Source of the DNA: Streptomyces sp. A1136
GTDB lineage: Bacteria; Actinomycetota; Actinomycetes; Streptomycetales; Streptomycetaceae
DNA: 64,000 nt
Direction: 5' to 3'
Assembly (NCBI RefSeq): GCF_004795055.1
Contig: NZ_SSBJ01000015.1
Coordinates: 1 to 64,000, forward strand
Under the pieces are notes generated by a model. It had not been told where the DNA came from, made no database searches, and was given only the letters and a program-made list of their open reading frames with translations. Position 1 is the stretch's first letter. Every line of letters starts with the position of its first letter. This document shows, piece after piece, positions 8,392-17,608 of this stretch. Both the position numbers and the translations under genes were made by a program.

Positions 8392-9194
8392 CCTCCGCCC
8401 GCCCGCTGCGCATCGGCCCGCGCGCCGCCGCCGCGCTGGTCCTGGTCACCCTCATCGGCATCGCCGCCTTCGGCTGGCCCCTGCTCGCCGACGGCCGCTC
8501 CGGTCTCTCCCACTCCCCGGACGCCCCCTGGCTCTTCGCCGCGCTCCTGCCGCTCCTCGTGGCGGTGGTCGTCGCGACGATCGCCGATCAGGGGATGGAC
8601 TCCAAGGCCGTCGCCATGCTGGGCGTGCTGGCCGCGGTGGGGGCCGCGCTCAGACCGCTGGGCGCCGGTACGGCCGGCCTGGAGCCCATGTTCTTCCTGA
8701 TGGTGCTCAGCGGGCGCGTCCTCGGTCCGGGGTTCGGGTTCGTCCTCGGTTCGGTGACGATGTTCGCCTCCGCGCTGCTCACGGGTGGTGTGGGGCCGTG
8801 GATGCCGTTCCAGATGCTGGCGCTGGGCTGGTTCTCGCTGGGTGCCGGGCTGCTGCCGGGTCCCGGGCGGATACGCGGCCGGGCCGAGCTGTGGATGCTC
8901 GCCGCGTACGGGTTCGTCGGGTCGTTCGCGTACGGCGCGGTCATGAACCTGCAGGGCTGGGTGCTCCTCCAGGGCATGGGGCAGGGCGTCTCCTTCCACC
9001 CGGGGGACCCGGTGCCCGCGAACCTGACCCGCTTCGTCGCGTACTGCCTCGCCACCTCGGTCGGCTGGGACCTGGGCCGGGCCGCCCTGACGGTCGTCCT
9101 GACCCTGTCGCTCGGCGGGACCCTGTTGAAAGCCCTCCGCAGGGCGACGCGGAAAGCGGCGTTCGATGTCCCGATTTGCTTCGATATGCGTTGA
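8388..9194 (+). CDS. ECF transporter substrate-binding (S) component
   Basis: A 268-residue membrane protein with about six hydrophobic helices and a conserved FGFVLGSVTMFASALLTGG-type segment around residues 120-140, typical of the actinobacterial ECF S family. It overlaps the fused ATPase gene by ATGA and is the last gene of the riboswitch-controlled operon. The S component sets substrate specificity; cobalamin or a corrinoid precursor is inferred only from the riboswitch. The tail after residue 250 is basic and may be disordered. Confidence 0.87.
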   Translation: MTSARPLRIGPRAAAALVLVTLIGIAAFGWPLLADGRSGLSHSPDAPWLFAALLPLLVAVVVATIADQGMDSKAVAMLGVLAAVGAALRPLGAGTAGLEPMFFLMVLSGRVLGPGFGFVLGSVTMFASALLTGGVGPWMPFQMLALGWFSLGAGLLPGPGRIRGRAELWMLAAYGFVGSFAYGAVMNLQGWVLLQGMGQGVSFHPGDPVPANLTRFVAYCLATSVGWDLGRAALTVVLTLSLGGTLLKALRRATRKAAFDVPICFDMR

Positions 9195-9580
9195 AAGCGG
9201 CCCCAACCACACCCCATTTCGTTGCACGCGCCGTCACGCTGCGTGAGATTCGGACCTCGTCGGGGTGAGGCGGCCCACAGGACCCACGTCACATACGGCG
9301 GTCTTTAGTAGCCTCCCGGCCCGTCTCCCGGCCTCCGCAACCGGCCCCCGACCTGCACGGATACCCCTGGTCCAGGGCGGCCGGAGGGCGGCCGCTATGA
9401 AAGTGCCTAGTAACAGGGGTCGTTGCCAGGGCTGTCCGGACCTGGCTAACTGGGTGATGTCGCCAGGGCGGCAGGGGTCTTCACCCCCCGCCCGACGAAC
9501 CCCTCTCCTTCGCGTGAGTGGCTCACGCGTGCTTCGGCATGCACCGCGACCACCCTTGTCCCCTTCGGAAGGTTTCCTCC
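9195..9580. other. 386-nt non-coding interval with paired inverted repeats
   Basis: No convincing gene. It holds a perfect odd palindrome TCACGCTGCGTGA at 9234-9246, a perfect 8-bp hairpin CGCGTGAGTGGCTCACGCG at 9511-9529, and GC-rich inverted repeats around 9373-9395. The two palindromes share the TCACGC/GCGTGA half-site in opposite arrangement and flank the presumed promoter and leader of the next gene. I looked for a c-di-AMP (ydaO) riboswitch, which precedes many Streptomyces cell-wall hydrolases, and did not find its conserved blocks. Confidence 0.5.
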
Positions 9581-9985
9581 GTGTCCAACGCTGTCATCCG
9601 TCGCATCGCCGCCTCGAAGAAGGCCCTCGCGGGCTCCGTCCTCGCCCTGGGCGTCGCCGGTTCCATGCTCGCCACGGTCCCCGCACAGGCGGCTCCGATG
9701 GACGCCAAGGCCATCGCGCGCCAGATGATCAAGGACCCGGCGCAGTTCGCGGCCTTCAACCAGATCGTTTCCCGTGAGAGCGGCTGGGACCACACCGCCA
9801 CGAACTCCTCTTCCGGCGCGTACGGCCTGGTCCAGGCCCTGCCGGCCTCGAAGATGGCGTCCGCGGGCTCCGACTGGAAGACGAACCCGGCCACCCAGAT
9901 CAAGTGGGGCCTGGACTACATGAACTCCCGCTACGGCAGCCCCGTGGGCGCCTGGAACTTCTGGCAGTCGCACCACTGGTACTAA
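9581..9985 (+). CDS. Secreted transglycosylase-SLT-like protein
   Basis: A 134-residue exported protein. It has a signal peptide (residues 1-37, cleaved at AQA-A) and then a short lysozyme-like SLT fold: SRESGWD with the presumed catalytic Glu66, SSGAYGLVQ, and the closing ALDYMNSRYG-like and WNFWQSHHWY segments. It should act on peptidoglycan outside the membrane. The GTG start follows GGAAGG by 8 nt; upstream in-frame ATGs lack ribosome sites and would spoil the signal peptide. The domain is near the minimum size for the family. Convergent with the thiolase gene. Confidence 0.88.
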   Translation: MSNAVIRRIAASKKALAGSVLALGVAGSMLATVPAQAAPMDAKAIARQMIKDPAQFAAFNQIVSRESGWDHTATNSSSGAYGLVQALPASKMASAGSDWKTNPATQIKWGLDYMNSRYGSPVGAWNFWQSHHWY

Positions 9986-10034
9986 GCCGCCAGTGGCAGC
10001 AGACGCCGCGGCGCGCCCGAGTGCGCGCGAAGGC

Positions 10035-10068
10035 CCCGGTGGCCGGCCTCCCCAGGCCGGCCACCGGG
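10035..10068. terminator. Strong bidirectional terminator hairpin
   Basis: A perfect 15-bp stem (CCCGGTGGCCGGCCT with AGGCCGGCCACCGGG) and a CCCC loop, followed by a pyrimidine-rich stretch. It lies between the convergent SLT and thiolase genes and can serve both. Confidence 0.85.
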
Positions 10069-10114
10069 CCCTTCGACTTTCCCCATCCCATTGGGTTCAG
10101 TGCCGCGTGACGCC

Positions 10115-10152
10115 GCGGCCCGTCACGGCGGCCCGTCACGGCGGTCCGTCAC
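10115..10152. repeat. Three 13-bp direct repeats
   Basis: GGCGGCCCGTCAC-type units occur three times in tandem (the third has GGTCC) between the terminator and the thiolase stop. No function is evident. Confidence 0.6.
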
Positions 10153-10174
10153 CGCGGACCGGGCGCGCGCGCCG

Positions 10175-11543
<1,369 letters not shown>

Positions 11544-11588
11544 CGAGCCATCTCTGATGCACCATCAGATCGATTCTGGAGTCGCCCG

Positions 11589-12839
11589 ATGTCGTGTCCC
11601 GCGCTGCCCGAAGGCTTCGACGCCACCGACCCCGACCTCCTCCACGACCGGGTCCCCTACCCGGAGTTCGCGCGGCTCAGGCAGACGGCACCCGTGTGGT
11701 GGTGCGCCCAGCGGCGGGGCGTGACCGGTTTCGACGACGAGGGGTACTGGGCGGTCACCCGGCACGCGGACGTCAAGTACGTCTCCACGCACCCGGAACT
11801 GTTCTCCTCGACGCTCAACACGGCGATCATCCGCTTCAACGAGCACATCCGGCGTGATGCCATTGATGCCCAGCGCCTCATCATGCTGAACATGGACCCG
11901 CCGGAACACACGCGGGTGCGCCAGATCGTGCAGCGCGGCTTCACCCCCCGGGCGATCCGCGGCCTGGAACGTGCCCTGCGCGAGAGGGCGCGGAAGATCG
12001 TCGACGAGGCGCTCGCCGCCTCCGCCGACGGCAGCTTCGACTTCGTCACCCAGGTCGCCTGCGAACTGCCCCTCCAGGCCATCGCCGAGCTGATCGGGGT
12101 GCCGCAGGAGGACCGCTCCCGCATCTTCGACTGGTCGAACAAGATGATCGCCTACGACGACCCGGAGTACGCGATCACCGAGGAGGTCGGCGCCACCGCG
12201 GCGATGGAACTCATCGGCTACGCCATGAACCTGTCCGCCGCGCGCAAGGAATGCCCGGCGCAGGACATCGTGACGCAGCTCGTGGCCGCCGAGGGGCAGG
12301 GCAATCTGGGTTCCGACGAGTTCGGCTTCTTCGTGCTGCTGCTGGCGGTCGCGGGCAACGAGACCACGCGCAACGCCATCAGCCACGGAATGCACGCCTT
12401 CCTCACCCACCCCGAGCAGTGGGAGGCGTACAAGGCGACCCGCCCCTCGACGACGGCGGAGGAGATCGTGCGCTGGGCGACGCCGGTCGTGTCCTTCCAG
12501 CGCACCGCCACCCAGGACACCGAACTCGGCGGCCAGAAGATCAAAGCGGGCGACCGCGTGGGGCTGTTCTACTCCTCCGCCAACCACGACCCCGAGGTGT
12601 TCGAGAACCCGGACGTCTTCGACATCACCCGCGACCCCAACCCCCACCTGGGGTTCGGTGGCGGCGGACCGCACTTCTGCCTCGGCAAGTCCCTCGCCGT
12701 CATGGAGATCGACCTCATCTTCAACGCGCTGGCCGATGCGCTGCCCGACCTGCGCCTCGCCGGTCCGGGTCCGCGACGGCTGCGCGCGGCCTGGCTCAAC
12801 GGCATCAAGGAGCTCCGGGTCGGCCGCGGCCGCGGCTGA
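11589..12839 (+). CDS. Cytochrome P450, CYP125-like steroid C26(27)-monooxygenase
   Basis: A 416-residue soluble P450. The I-helix oxygen-activation motif is AGNETT (255-260), the K-helix ExxR is EIVR (292-295), and the heme loop is FGGGGPHFCLG with Cys364 as the iron ligand. Segments such as APVWWCAQ, FDDEGYWAVTRHADV, LNMDPPEHTRVR and FGFFVLLLAVAGNETTRN resemble mycobacterial CYP125 closely (from memory). CYP125 starts cholesterol or cholestenone side-chain oxidation. The ATG at 11589 follows GGAG by 8 nt. Divergent from the FadA5-like thiolase, with related operators. The electron donor is probably the ferredoxin at 24-257. Confidence 0.92.
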   Translation: MSCPALPEGFDATDPDLLHDRVPYPEFARLRQTAPVWWCAQRRGVTGFDDEGYWAVTRHADVKYVSTHPELFSSTLNTAIIRFNEHIRRDAIDAQRLIMLNMDPPEHTRVRQIVQRGFTPRAIRGLERALRERARKIVDEALAASADGSFDFVTQVACELPLQAIAELIGVPQEDRSRIFDWSNKMIAYDDPEYAITEEVGATAAMELIGYAMNLSAARKECPAQDIVTQLVAAEGQGNLGSDEFGFFVLLLAVAGNETTRNAISHGMHAFLTHPEQWEAYKATRPSTTAEEIVRWATPVVSFQRTATQDTELGGQKIKAGDRVGLFYSSANHDPEVFENPDVFDITRDPNPHLGFGGGGPHFCLGKSLAVMEIDLIFNALADALPDLRLAGPGPRRLRAAWLNGIKELRVGRGRG

Positions 12840-12995
12840 CCGCGCGGCCGACCCGTGATCCGGGACGGCAGGGGCCGCTCCCGCCCACGCCCCGGCCCCT
12901 GCCGCCGCCGGTCCCGCGCCGGCCTGCCACTGGTCTACCGGTTCGTGACCCGCCAAACCGTTGTCCTGGCGGCGCCGGGGCAGCACACTGCGCGG

Positions 12996-13370
12996 ATGAA
13001 CCTTCAGGAGGAACGCGGGACCGCCGACGCGGTGGAAGCCCGCTGGCAGCGGATGCCCATGACGTGGCGGTTGGTACGGGACCGGGCGGAGTCCAAGACG
13101 CTGCCCCAGGGCGTCCTGTCGCTGCTGGAGGCGGCCTCCGCCGAACCGCGGCTGCGCCGGCTGTATCCGTTCACCAAGCAGTGGACGCTGTGGTTCAGCC
13201 CCCGCACGAGCCCGCCGTTCAACGTCGACGTGCCGACGGCCGAGCCGCTGCCCGACGGCCGGTTCCGGGTGCGCGGTCCGCGCGCGGGGCAGGTGGTCGG
13301 GGAGACCGACACCGCCGGGGCCGCGATCGCGCTCGTGGTGGCGCATCTCCCCGCGGACGGGCGGCAGTAG
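12996..13370 (+). CDS. DUF6193-like small protein
   Basis: A 124-residue soluble protein of unknown role. The segment LLEAASAEPRLRRLYPFT followed by WTLWFSP and a GQVVGETDTAGAAIALVVAHLP close matches my memory of the Streptomyces DUF6193 family, which is sometimes found near natural-product genes. There is no signal peptide or membrane helix. I chose the ATG at 12996, where AGG-rich sequence precedes; the frame stays open back to 12855 but that extension is arginine-rich and unlike a protein. It ends at a strong terminator shared with the opposite gene. Confidence 0.7.
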   Translation: MNLQEERGTADAVEARWQRMPMTWRLVRDRAESKTLPQGVLSLLEAASAEPRLRRLYPFTKQWTLWFSPRTSPPFNVDVPTAEPLPDGRFRVRGPRAGQVVGETDTAGAAIALVVAHLPADGRQ

Positions 13371-13431
13371 GGCGTCCCGGGTGGCGGGGACGGCGGCGCG
13401 GACCCATCCTGGACGGACGCGGCGATCCACG

Positions 13432-13476
13432 GAAGGGGTGCCGGAGCGGGCTCGATCGCCGCTCCGGCACCCCTTC
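13432..13476. terminator. 18-bp perfect bidirectional terminator
   Basis: GAAGGGGTGCCGGAGCGG (13432-13449) pairs perfectly with CCGCTCCGGCACCCCTTC (13459-13476) around a 9-nt loop. It lies between the convergent DUF6193-like and glycosyltransferase-PAP2 genes. Confidence 0.85.
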
Positions 13477-13565
13477 GGCCGGTGCCGCCGCCTTGTCCCC
13501 GGCCACCCTTCGGCGGGTTGGCCGCCGCGCGACCCCGCGCGCGTGCCGTGGCGGGCACGCGGGGG

Positions 13566-15608
13566 TCAGGCGCTGGTGCGTTCCCCGGACGGGCTCGCGC
13601 TGCCCACCCGCTCCGGCGTGCGCGGGCGCGGCATCGTCAGGCTGACGTCGGCCGGCGCCTCGGCGCCGCGCGGCCCGGACAGCACGTAGACCAGCCCGAA
13701 CCCCGCGGCGACGACGAGGGCCCCGCCGACCGCGTCGAGCACCCAGTGGTTGGCGGTGGCGACGATCGCGCACACCGTGATCAGCGGGTGCAGCGCCCCC
13801 AGCAGCTTCTGCCAGGTCCTCGGCGCGAGCACGACGATGACGATCCCGCACCACAGCGACCAGCCGAAGTGCAGCGAGGGCATCGCCGCGTACTGGTTCG
13901 AGATGGCGGTCATCGCCCCGTACTGGGGGTGGGCCAGATCCTGCACGCCGTGCACGGTGTCGACGAACCCGAGGTCGGGCATCAGGCGCGGGGGCGCGAG
14001 CGGGAACAGCCAGAAGCCGACGAGCGCGAGGACGGTGGCCAGGCCCAGGGAGGCGCGCGCCCAGCGGTAGTCGCCGGGACGGCGCCAGTACAGGACGGCC
14101 AGGATGGTCAGGGGGACCACGAAGTGGAAGGAGGTGTAGTAGAAATTGAAGAACGCCTTCACCGGGGGCGCGTTCACGACGGCGTGGTTCACGGCGTGCT
14201 CGATGTCGATGCCGAGCGCCTTCTCCACACCGTGGATGAGGCTGCCGTTGCTCTCGGCGAGACTGCGGCTGGTGGGTGCCGCGGCGCGGATGTGGGAGTA
14301 GAGCGAGTACCCCACCCGTATCAGCAGCAGCTCCAGCAACAGGTTGGGGCGCGACAGCACGCGCCGCCAGAACGGCATCAGGGGCACGCGCGACCAACGG
14401 GCCGCCGCCGGGCGCCCGTAGGCCGTCGGGACGGGCTCGCGCCAGTACGGGGACGACCGCGGCAGGAACGGTACCGCGCAGGCCGCGGCCAGCGCGGTCA
14501 GCAGCAGCACGTTGTCGCGTACGGGGGCCAGCGCGGCCAGGTTCGGCAGCAACACGTCCGCGGAGAGGGTCATGGCCAGCACCACGGCCACCGGCCACAC
14601 GGTGCGGTCGGCGGCCCGCTTGCCGACCTTGCCAGCGACCGCGAGAAGGACCCACAGCAGTTGGTGGCGCCAGCCGGCCGGTGAGACGGCGACGGCCAGG
14701 CATCCGGTGATGGCGACGGCGAGCAGCAGCTGTCCGTCACGGGCGTAGCGCGCCGCGCGGCGCAGGCCGGTCCACAGGACGGCGGCGGCCAGCGCGACGT
14801 AGAGGACGATCTCGCCGGGGCCGCTCAGGCCGAGCCTGAGCAGGGCGCCGTGCAGGGACTGGTTGGCGAGGCCGTCGGGCGCTCCGCCGAGGCCGGTGCC
14901 CGCGATGTCGTGCACCCAGTACGTCCACGAGTCGCGCGGCAGGGACGCCCAGGAGATCGCGGTGGCGCCGGCGAAGGTCACGGCGGCGGCCCTGGCACCG
15001 GCGCGGCGGCCGGTCAGCCACAACAGCGGGGCGAAGAGCAACAACCCGGGCTGCAGCGCGGCGGCCAGGCCGACGAGGAACCCGGCGGGCCGCTCGGCCG
15101 GCACCCGGAACACGGCGAGCAGCACCAGCAGCACCGGCAGCACCGCGGTCTGCCCGGGCGAGGCGGCTTCGCGCACGGGCAGCGAGACCATCATCAGCGC
15201 GACCAGCACGGGCGCGGCCGGCAGCGCGGTGCGGCGCGGCACGGGATCGGGCAACGCCCGGGCGGCCACCAGTCCGATCGCGGCGACGAACAGGAGGGTG
15301 ACGCAGGTCCACGCCACCTCCAACGAGGGCGCGGCGAAGCCGACGAACGGCTTGAGGACCAGCCCCGCGAACGGCGTGCCCGTGAACTGGCCGGAACCGC
15401 TGTCGTAGAGCGAGCCGGGCAGGCTGCCGGGCAGGTGGAAGGCGCTGAGCCATTCCCCGGGTGGCACGCGCAGTACGACGGCGGCCTGTCTGACGGCGAG
15501 CACCGCCGCCAGCGCCCACAGCAGCAGACGCGCCGCTCCGGGCCTTCCGCCATCGCCTATGACCCCGGCATGTCCGGGTCCACCACTGTGCTCCGCCGCG
15601 TTAGCCAC
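13566..15608 (-). CDS. Fused GT87-type glycosyltransferase and PAP2 phosphatase membrane protein
   Basis: About 680 residues, polytopic. The N-terminal two-thirds (roughly 30-420) looks like a GT-C/GT87 polyprenol-phosphate sugar transferase: an early outward loop (GEWLSAFHLPG), many helices and LWLTGRRAGAR. The C-terminal third is an inositol-phosphorylceramide-synthase-like PAP2 domain with FNFYYTSFHF, YAAMPSLHFGW and ATANHWVLDAVGG carrying the conserved histidines. A combined role in lipid-linked mannoside or phosphatidylinositol-type glycolipid synthesis is plausible. I chose the GTG at 15608 (GGAGG 10 nt upstream); the frame stays open further upstream over the neighbouring gene. Uncertain start. 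Confidence 0.83.
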   Translation of the reverse strand: MANAAEHSGGPGHAGVIGDGGRPGAARLLLWALAAVLAVRQAAVVLRVPPGEWLSAFHLPGSLPGSLYDSGSGQFTGTPFAGLVLKPFVGFAAPSLEVAWTCVTLLFVAAIGLVAARALPDPVPRRTALPAAPVLVALMMVSLPVREAASPGQTAVLPVLLVLLAVFRVPAERPAGFLVGLAAALQPGLLLFAPLLWLTGRRAGARAAAVTFAGATAISWASLPRDSWTYWVHDIAGTGLGGAPDGLANQSLHGALLRLGLSGPGEIVLYVALAAAVLWTGLRRAARYARDGQLLLAVAITGCLAVAVSPAGWRHQLLWVLLAVAGKVGKRAADRTVWPVAVVLAMTLSADVLLPNLAALAPVRDNVLLLTALAAACAVPFLPRSSPYWREPVPTAYGRPAAARWSRVPLMPFWRRVLSRPNLLLELLLIRVGYSLYSHIRAAAPTSRSLAESNGSLIHGVEKALGIDIEHAVNHAVVNAPPVKAFFNFYYTSFHFVVPLTILAVLYWRRPGDYRWARASLGLATVLALVGFWLFPLAPPRLMPDLGFVDTVHGVQDLAHPQYGAMTAISNQYAAMPSLHFGWSLWCGIVIVVLAPRTWQKLLGALHPLITVCAIVATANHWVLDAVGGALVVAAGFGLVYVLSGPRGAEAPADVSLTMPRPRTPERVGSASPSGERTSA

Positions 15609-15729
15609 GCCTCGCCGGCCTCCCGCCCTGTTGAACGCAACCCCGACTTCGCCTGGCTGCCGCGCTTCATGCACCACTTGATTACCTGGGGACGACGATA
15701 TCCCGCGCGCGATCCCTAGGATGGCGGGC

Positions 15730-16065
15730 ATGAGCATCGTGAAGATCAACGCGCTGACCGTTCCCGCCGAGCAGCGGGAGGTGCTGGAGCGGCGTTTCGC
15801 CTCGCGCGCGGGGGCCGTGGAGGGTTCGGACGGGTTCGAGTGGTTCGAGCTGCTGCGTCCCGTGGAGGGCACGGACCAGTACCTCGTGTACACGCGGTGG
15901 CGTTCCGAGGAGGACTTCCAGGCGTGGATGGAGGGTCCGATGAAGGCGGCGCACCAGGGCGGGGCGGGCGGTGAGGGCGGTGAGCGGCCGAAGCCCGCGG
16001 CGTCGGGCTCGTCGGTGTGGTCGTTCGAGGTCGTGCAGCAGGCTGCGCCCAAGCCGCGGGACTGA
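15730..16065 (+). CDS. Antibiotic biosynthesis monooxygenase (ABM) domain protein
   Basis: A 111-residue dimeric ferredoxin-like-fold protein: MSIVKINALTVPAE at the start, FEWFELLRPVEGTDQYLVYT in the middle, and WRSEEDFQAWM, all standard for ABM/heme-degrading-monooxygenase-like proteins. The catalytic role in this subgroup is unknown. Two in-frame ATGs, 15721 and 15730, are possible; 15730 has AGGA at a usual distance and fits family N-termini. Convergent with the NTF2-like gene. Confidence 0.82.
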   Translation: MSIVKINALTVPAEQREVLERRFASRAGAVEGSDGFEWFELLRPVEGTDQYLVYTRWRSEEDFQAWMEGPMKAAHQGGAGGEGGERPKPAASGSSVWSFEVVQQAAPKPRD

Positions 16066-16113
16066 GGCGGATCGGCGGCCGTCGGCTCCACCGCACCGGC
16101 GGCCGCCCGGGGG

Positions 16114-16509
16114 TCAGCCCCAGAAGCTGTTCTCCTCGTCGATGTCCTGGGTGCACTGGTCGATGTCGCTGATCTTCCCGCCGACGATGGTGAAGAAGAG
16201 GCCCTGGTGGATCTCGATCCCCCGGTCGGCCCGGTCGGCGCGGGTGGTGTGGAAGGCCATGGCGTGGCCGCGGCCGTCCACGAGCACCGACTGCAACTCG
16301 ACCCGCATGGTGCCGCCGGTCTCCTCTCCGAAGGCCCGGTAGAGGTCGAGGACGGCTTGGCGGCCCTTGTGGTGACCGGAGAGCGGGTTGTCACCGGGTA
16401 CGTGGTGGATGACGTCGGCCGTCATCAGGGAACCGAGCGTCTCCATGTCGCCCTTGGTGAAGGCCTCGTAGCCGCGGCGGACCAAGGCGGCGTCAGGGTG
16501 TTCGGACAT
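16114..16509 (-). CDS. SnoaL/NTF2-like nuclear transport factor 2 family protein
   Basis: A 131-residue cone-shaped alpha+beta-barrel protein. ALVRRGYEAFTKGDMETL, the HHVPGDNPLSG loop and the strand-rich C-terminus with GGKISDIDQC fit the SnoaL-like/limonene-epoxide-hydrolase-like fold. These proteins can be small isomerases, hydrolases or ligand binders; nothing here says which. The start has AGAGGA about 14 nt upstream, which is weak. Divergent from the acetyltransferase gene. Confidence 0.85.
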   Translation of the reverse strand: MSEHPDAALVRRGYEAFTKGDMETLGSLMTADVIHHVPGDNPLSGHHKGRQAVLDLYRAFGEETGGTMRVELQSVLVDGRGHAMAFHTTRADRADRGIEIHQGLFFTIVGGKISDIDQCTQDIDEENSFWG

Positions 16510-16615
16510 GGCGCCCACATCCTCTGATCGAAGCGATTTACCCCTTTTCACATCATCAGGCCGCCCCTGTGGATATTCCAACGCGGCCGCCCGGCATCCG
16601 TTTCAGAATGACGCC

Positions 16616-17164
16616 ATGACCAGCGAACAGATCACCGCCACGGGCACCTGGCAGGTCGCCCCCGAACCGTTCACCACTCCCGACGCCACCGCCCTGCGCC
16701 GCGCGTACTACGCCGAGGTCGCAGGCCGGTACTGGCGCAGATCCGTCACCGATGCCGAGATCGACCAAGGTCTGCGGGACGACCCGGCCGACGGACTCGC
16801 CGCGCCGACCGGCTGTTTCGTGGTCGGCCGGTATGAGGGCCGGCCGCTCTCCTGCGGCGGCATCCGCCTCCTCGACCCGACCACCGCCGAGCTCACGAGG
16901 GTGTACGTCGACCCCCGCGCCCGGGGTACGGGCGGCGGGGCGGCCCTCCTCGGGGCTCTTGAGGACGCGGGCCGGGAACTGGGCGCCGAGCGCATACGGC
17001 TGGACACGCGTTCCGATCTCGTGGAGGCCCGGCGCCTGTACGCGCGGCAGGGGTACGCGGAGATACCCGCCTACAACCGCGGCCCGTACGCGGAGCACTG
17101 GTTCGAGAAGCGGATATCGGGGACGGGCGGAAATCCGGCCCAAACGGCTCGAATAAATCCATGA
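16616..17164 (+). CDS. GNAT family N-acetyltransferase
   Basis: A 182-residue acetyl-CoA-dependent acetyltransferase. Motif A is VDPRARGTGGGAALLGAL (about 98-115), the pyrophosphate-binding loop, followed by IRLDTRSDLVEARRLYARQGY, the usual last helix and strand. Substrate unknown. An ATG 8 nt earlier is out of frame. The C-terminal 20 residues are probably disordered. It is followed after 33 nt by the peptidoglycan-binding gene, but a shared function is not evident. Confidence 0.88.
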   Translation: MTSEQITATGTWQVAPEPFTTPDATALRRAYYAEVAGRYWRRSVTDAEIDQGLRDDPADGLAAPTGCFVVGRYEGRPLSCGGIRLLDPTTAELTRVYVDPRARGTGGGAALLGALEDAGRELGAERIRLDTRSDLVEARRLYARQGYAEIPAYNRGPYAEHWFEKRISGTGGNPAQTARINP

Positions 17165-17197
17165 CGCCCACAGCGGGATGATCACTACGGTTCCGTC

Positions 17198-17560
17198 ATG
17201 ACATCACTCAACCGCACCGCGGCCTCGGCCGCCTTCGCCGTCTCCCTGCTGATCGGCGCCACCGCCCTCTCGACGGGCCCCGCGGCGGCCGTGTCCGGCC
17301 ACGACCTCGAAGGGGTCCACTGCGGCTTCGACGCCAGGCTCCCCCCTCCCTCGACAGGGGTGGGCAGCACGGGCGACACCGTGAAGGAGGCGCAGTGTCT
17401 CCTGGAGTTCTGGACCGGGGTACGGACCGCGCAGGAGGAGGCCGGCGGAGTGTTCGGCGCCTCCACGGCGTCGTCGGCGGAGTCCTTCCAGGGGCTGCGG
17501 GGGCTCCCCCGGACGGGCGTGATCGACGCCGCGACCTGGGCGGAACTGCGGCACAGCTGA
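17198..17560 (+). CDS. Secreted peptidoglycan-binding-domain protein
   Basis: A 120-residue exported protein with a signal peptide (residues 1-31, AAA-V) and one PG_binding_1 module: GSTGDTVKEAQCLLEFW, FGASTASSAESFQGLRGL and GVIDAATWAEL. Two cysteines (in VHCGF and AQCLL) could form a disulfide. There is no catalytic domain, so it probably acts as a wall-binding or inhibitory module. It ends 8 nt before a terminator hairpin. Confidence 0.87.
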   Translation: MTSLNRTAASAAFAVSLLIGATALSTGPAAAVSGHDLEGVHCGFDARLPPPSTGVGSTGDTVKEAQCLLEFWTGVRTAQEEAGGVFGASTASSAESFQGLRGLPRTGVIDAATWAELRHS

Positions 17561-17568
17561 CGGCCCGT

Positions 17569-17597
17569 CCCGCCGGGAGCCGACGGCACCCGGCGGG
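17569..17597. terminator. Terminator hairpin between convergent genes
   Basis: CCCGCCGGG (17569-17577) pairs with CCCGGCGGG (17589-17597), a 9-bp stem with an 11-nt loop between the peptidoglycan-binding gene and the MFS exporter. Confidence 0.65.
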
Positions 17598-17608
17598 GCG
17601 CGCGCCGG

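Noticed and set aside
9195..9580. c-di-AMP (ydaO) riboswitch before the SLT protein
   Set aside because: The conserved ydaO blocks expected upstream of Streptomyces wall hydrolases were not found.
10115..10152. CRISPR-like short repeats
   Set aside because: Three adjacent 13-bp units with no spacers and no cas genes.
15609..16394. Extension of the glycosyltransferase-PAP2 frame to 16394
   Set aside because: It would overlap the ABM and NTF2-like genes and adds no recognisable sequence.
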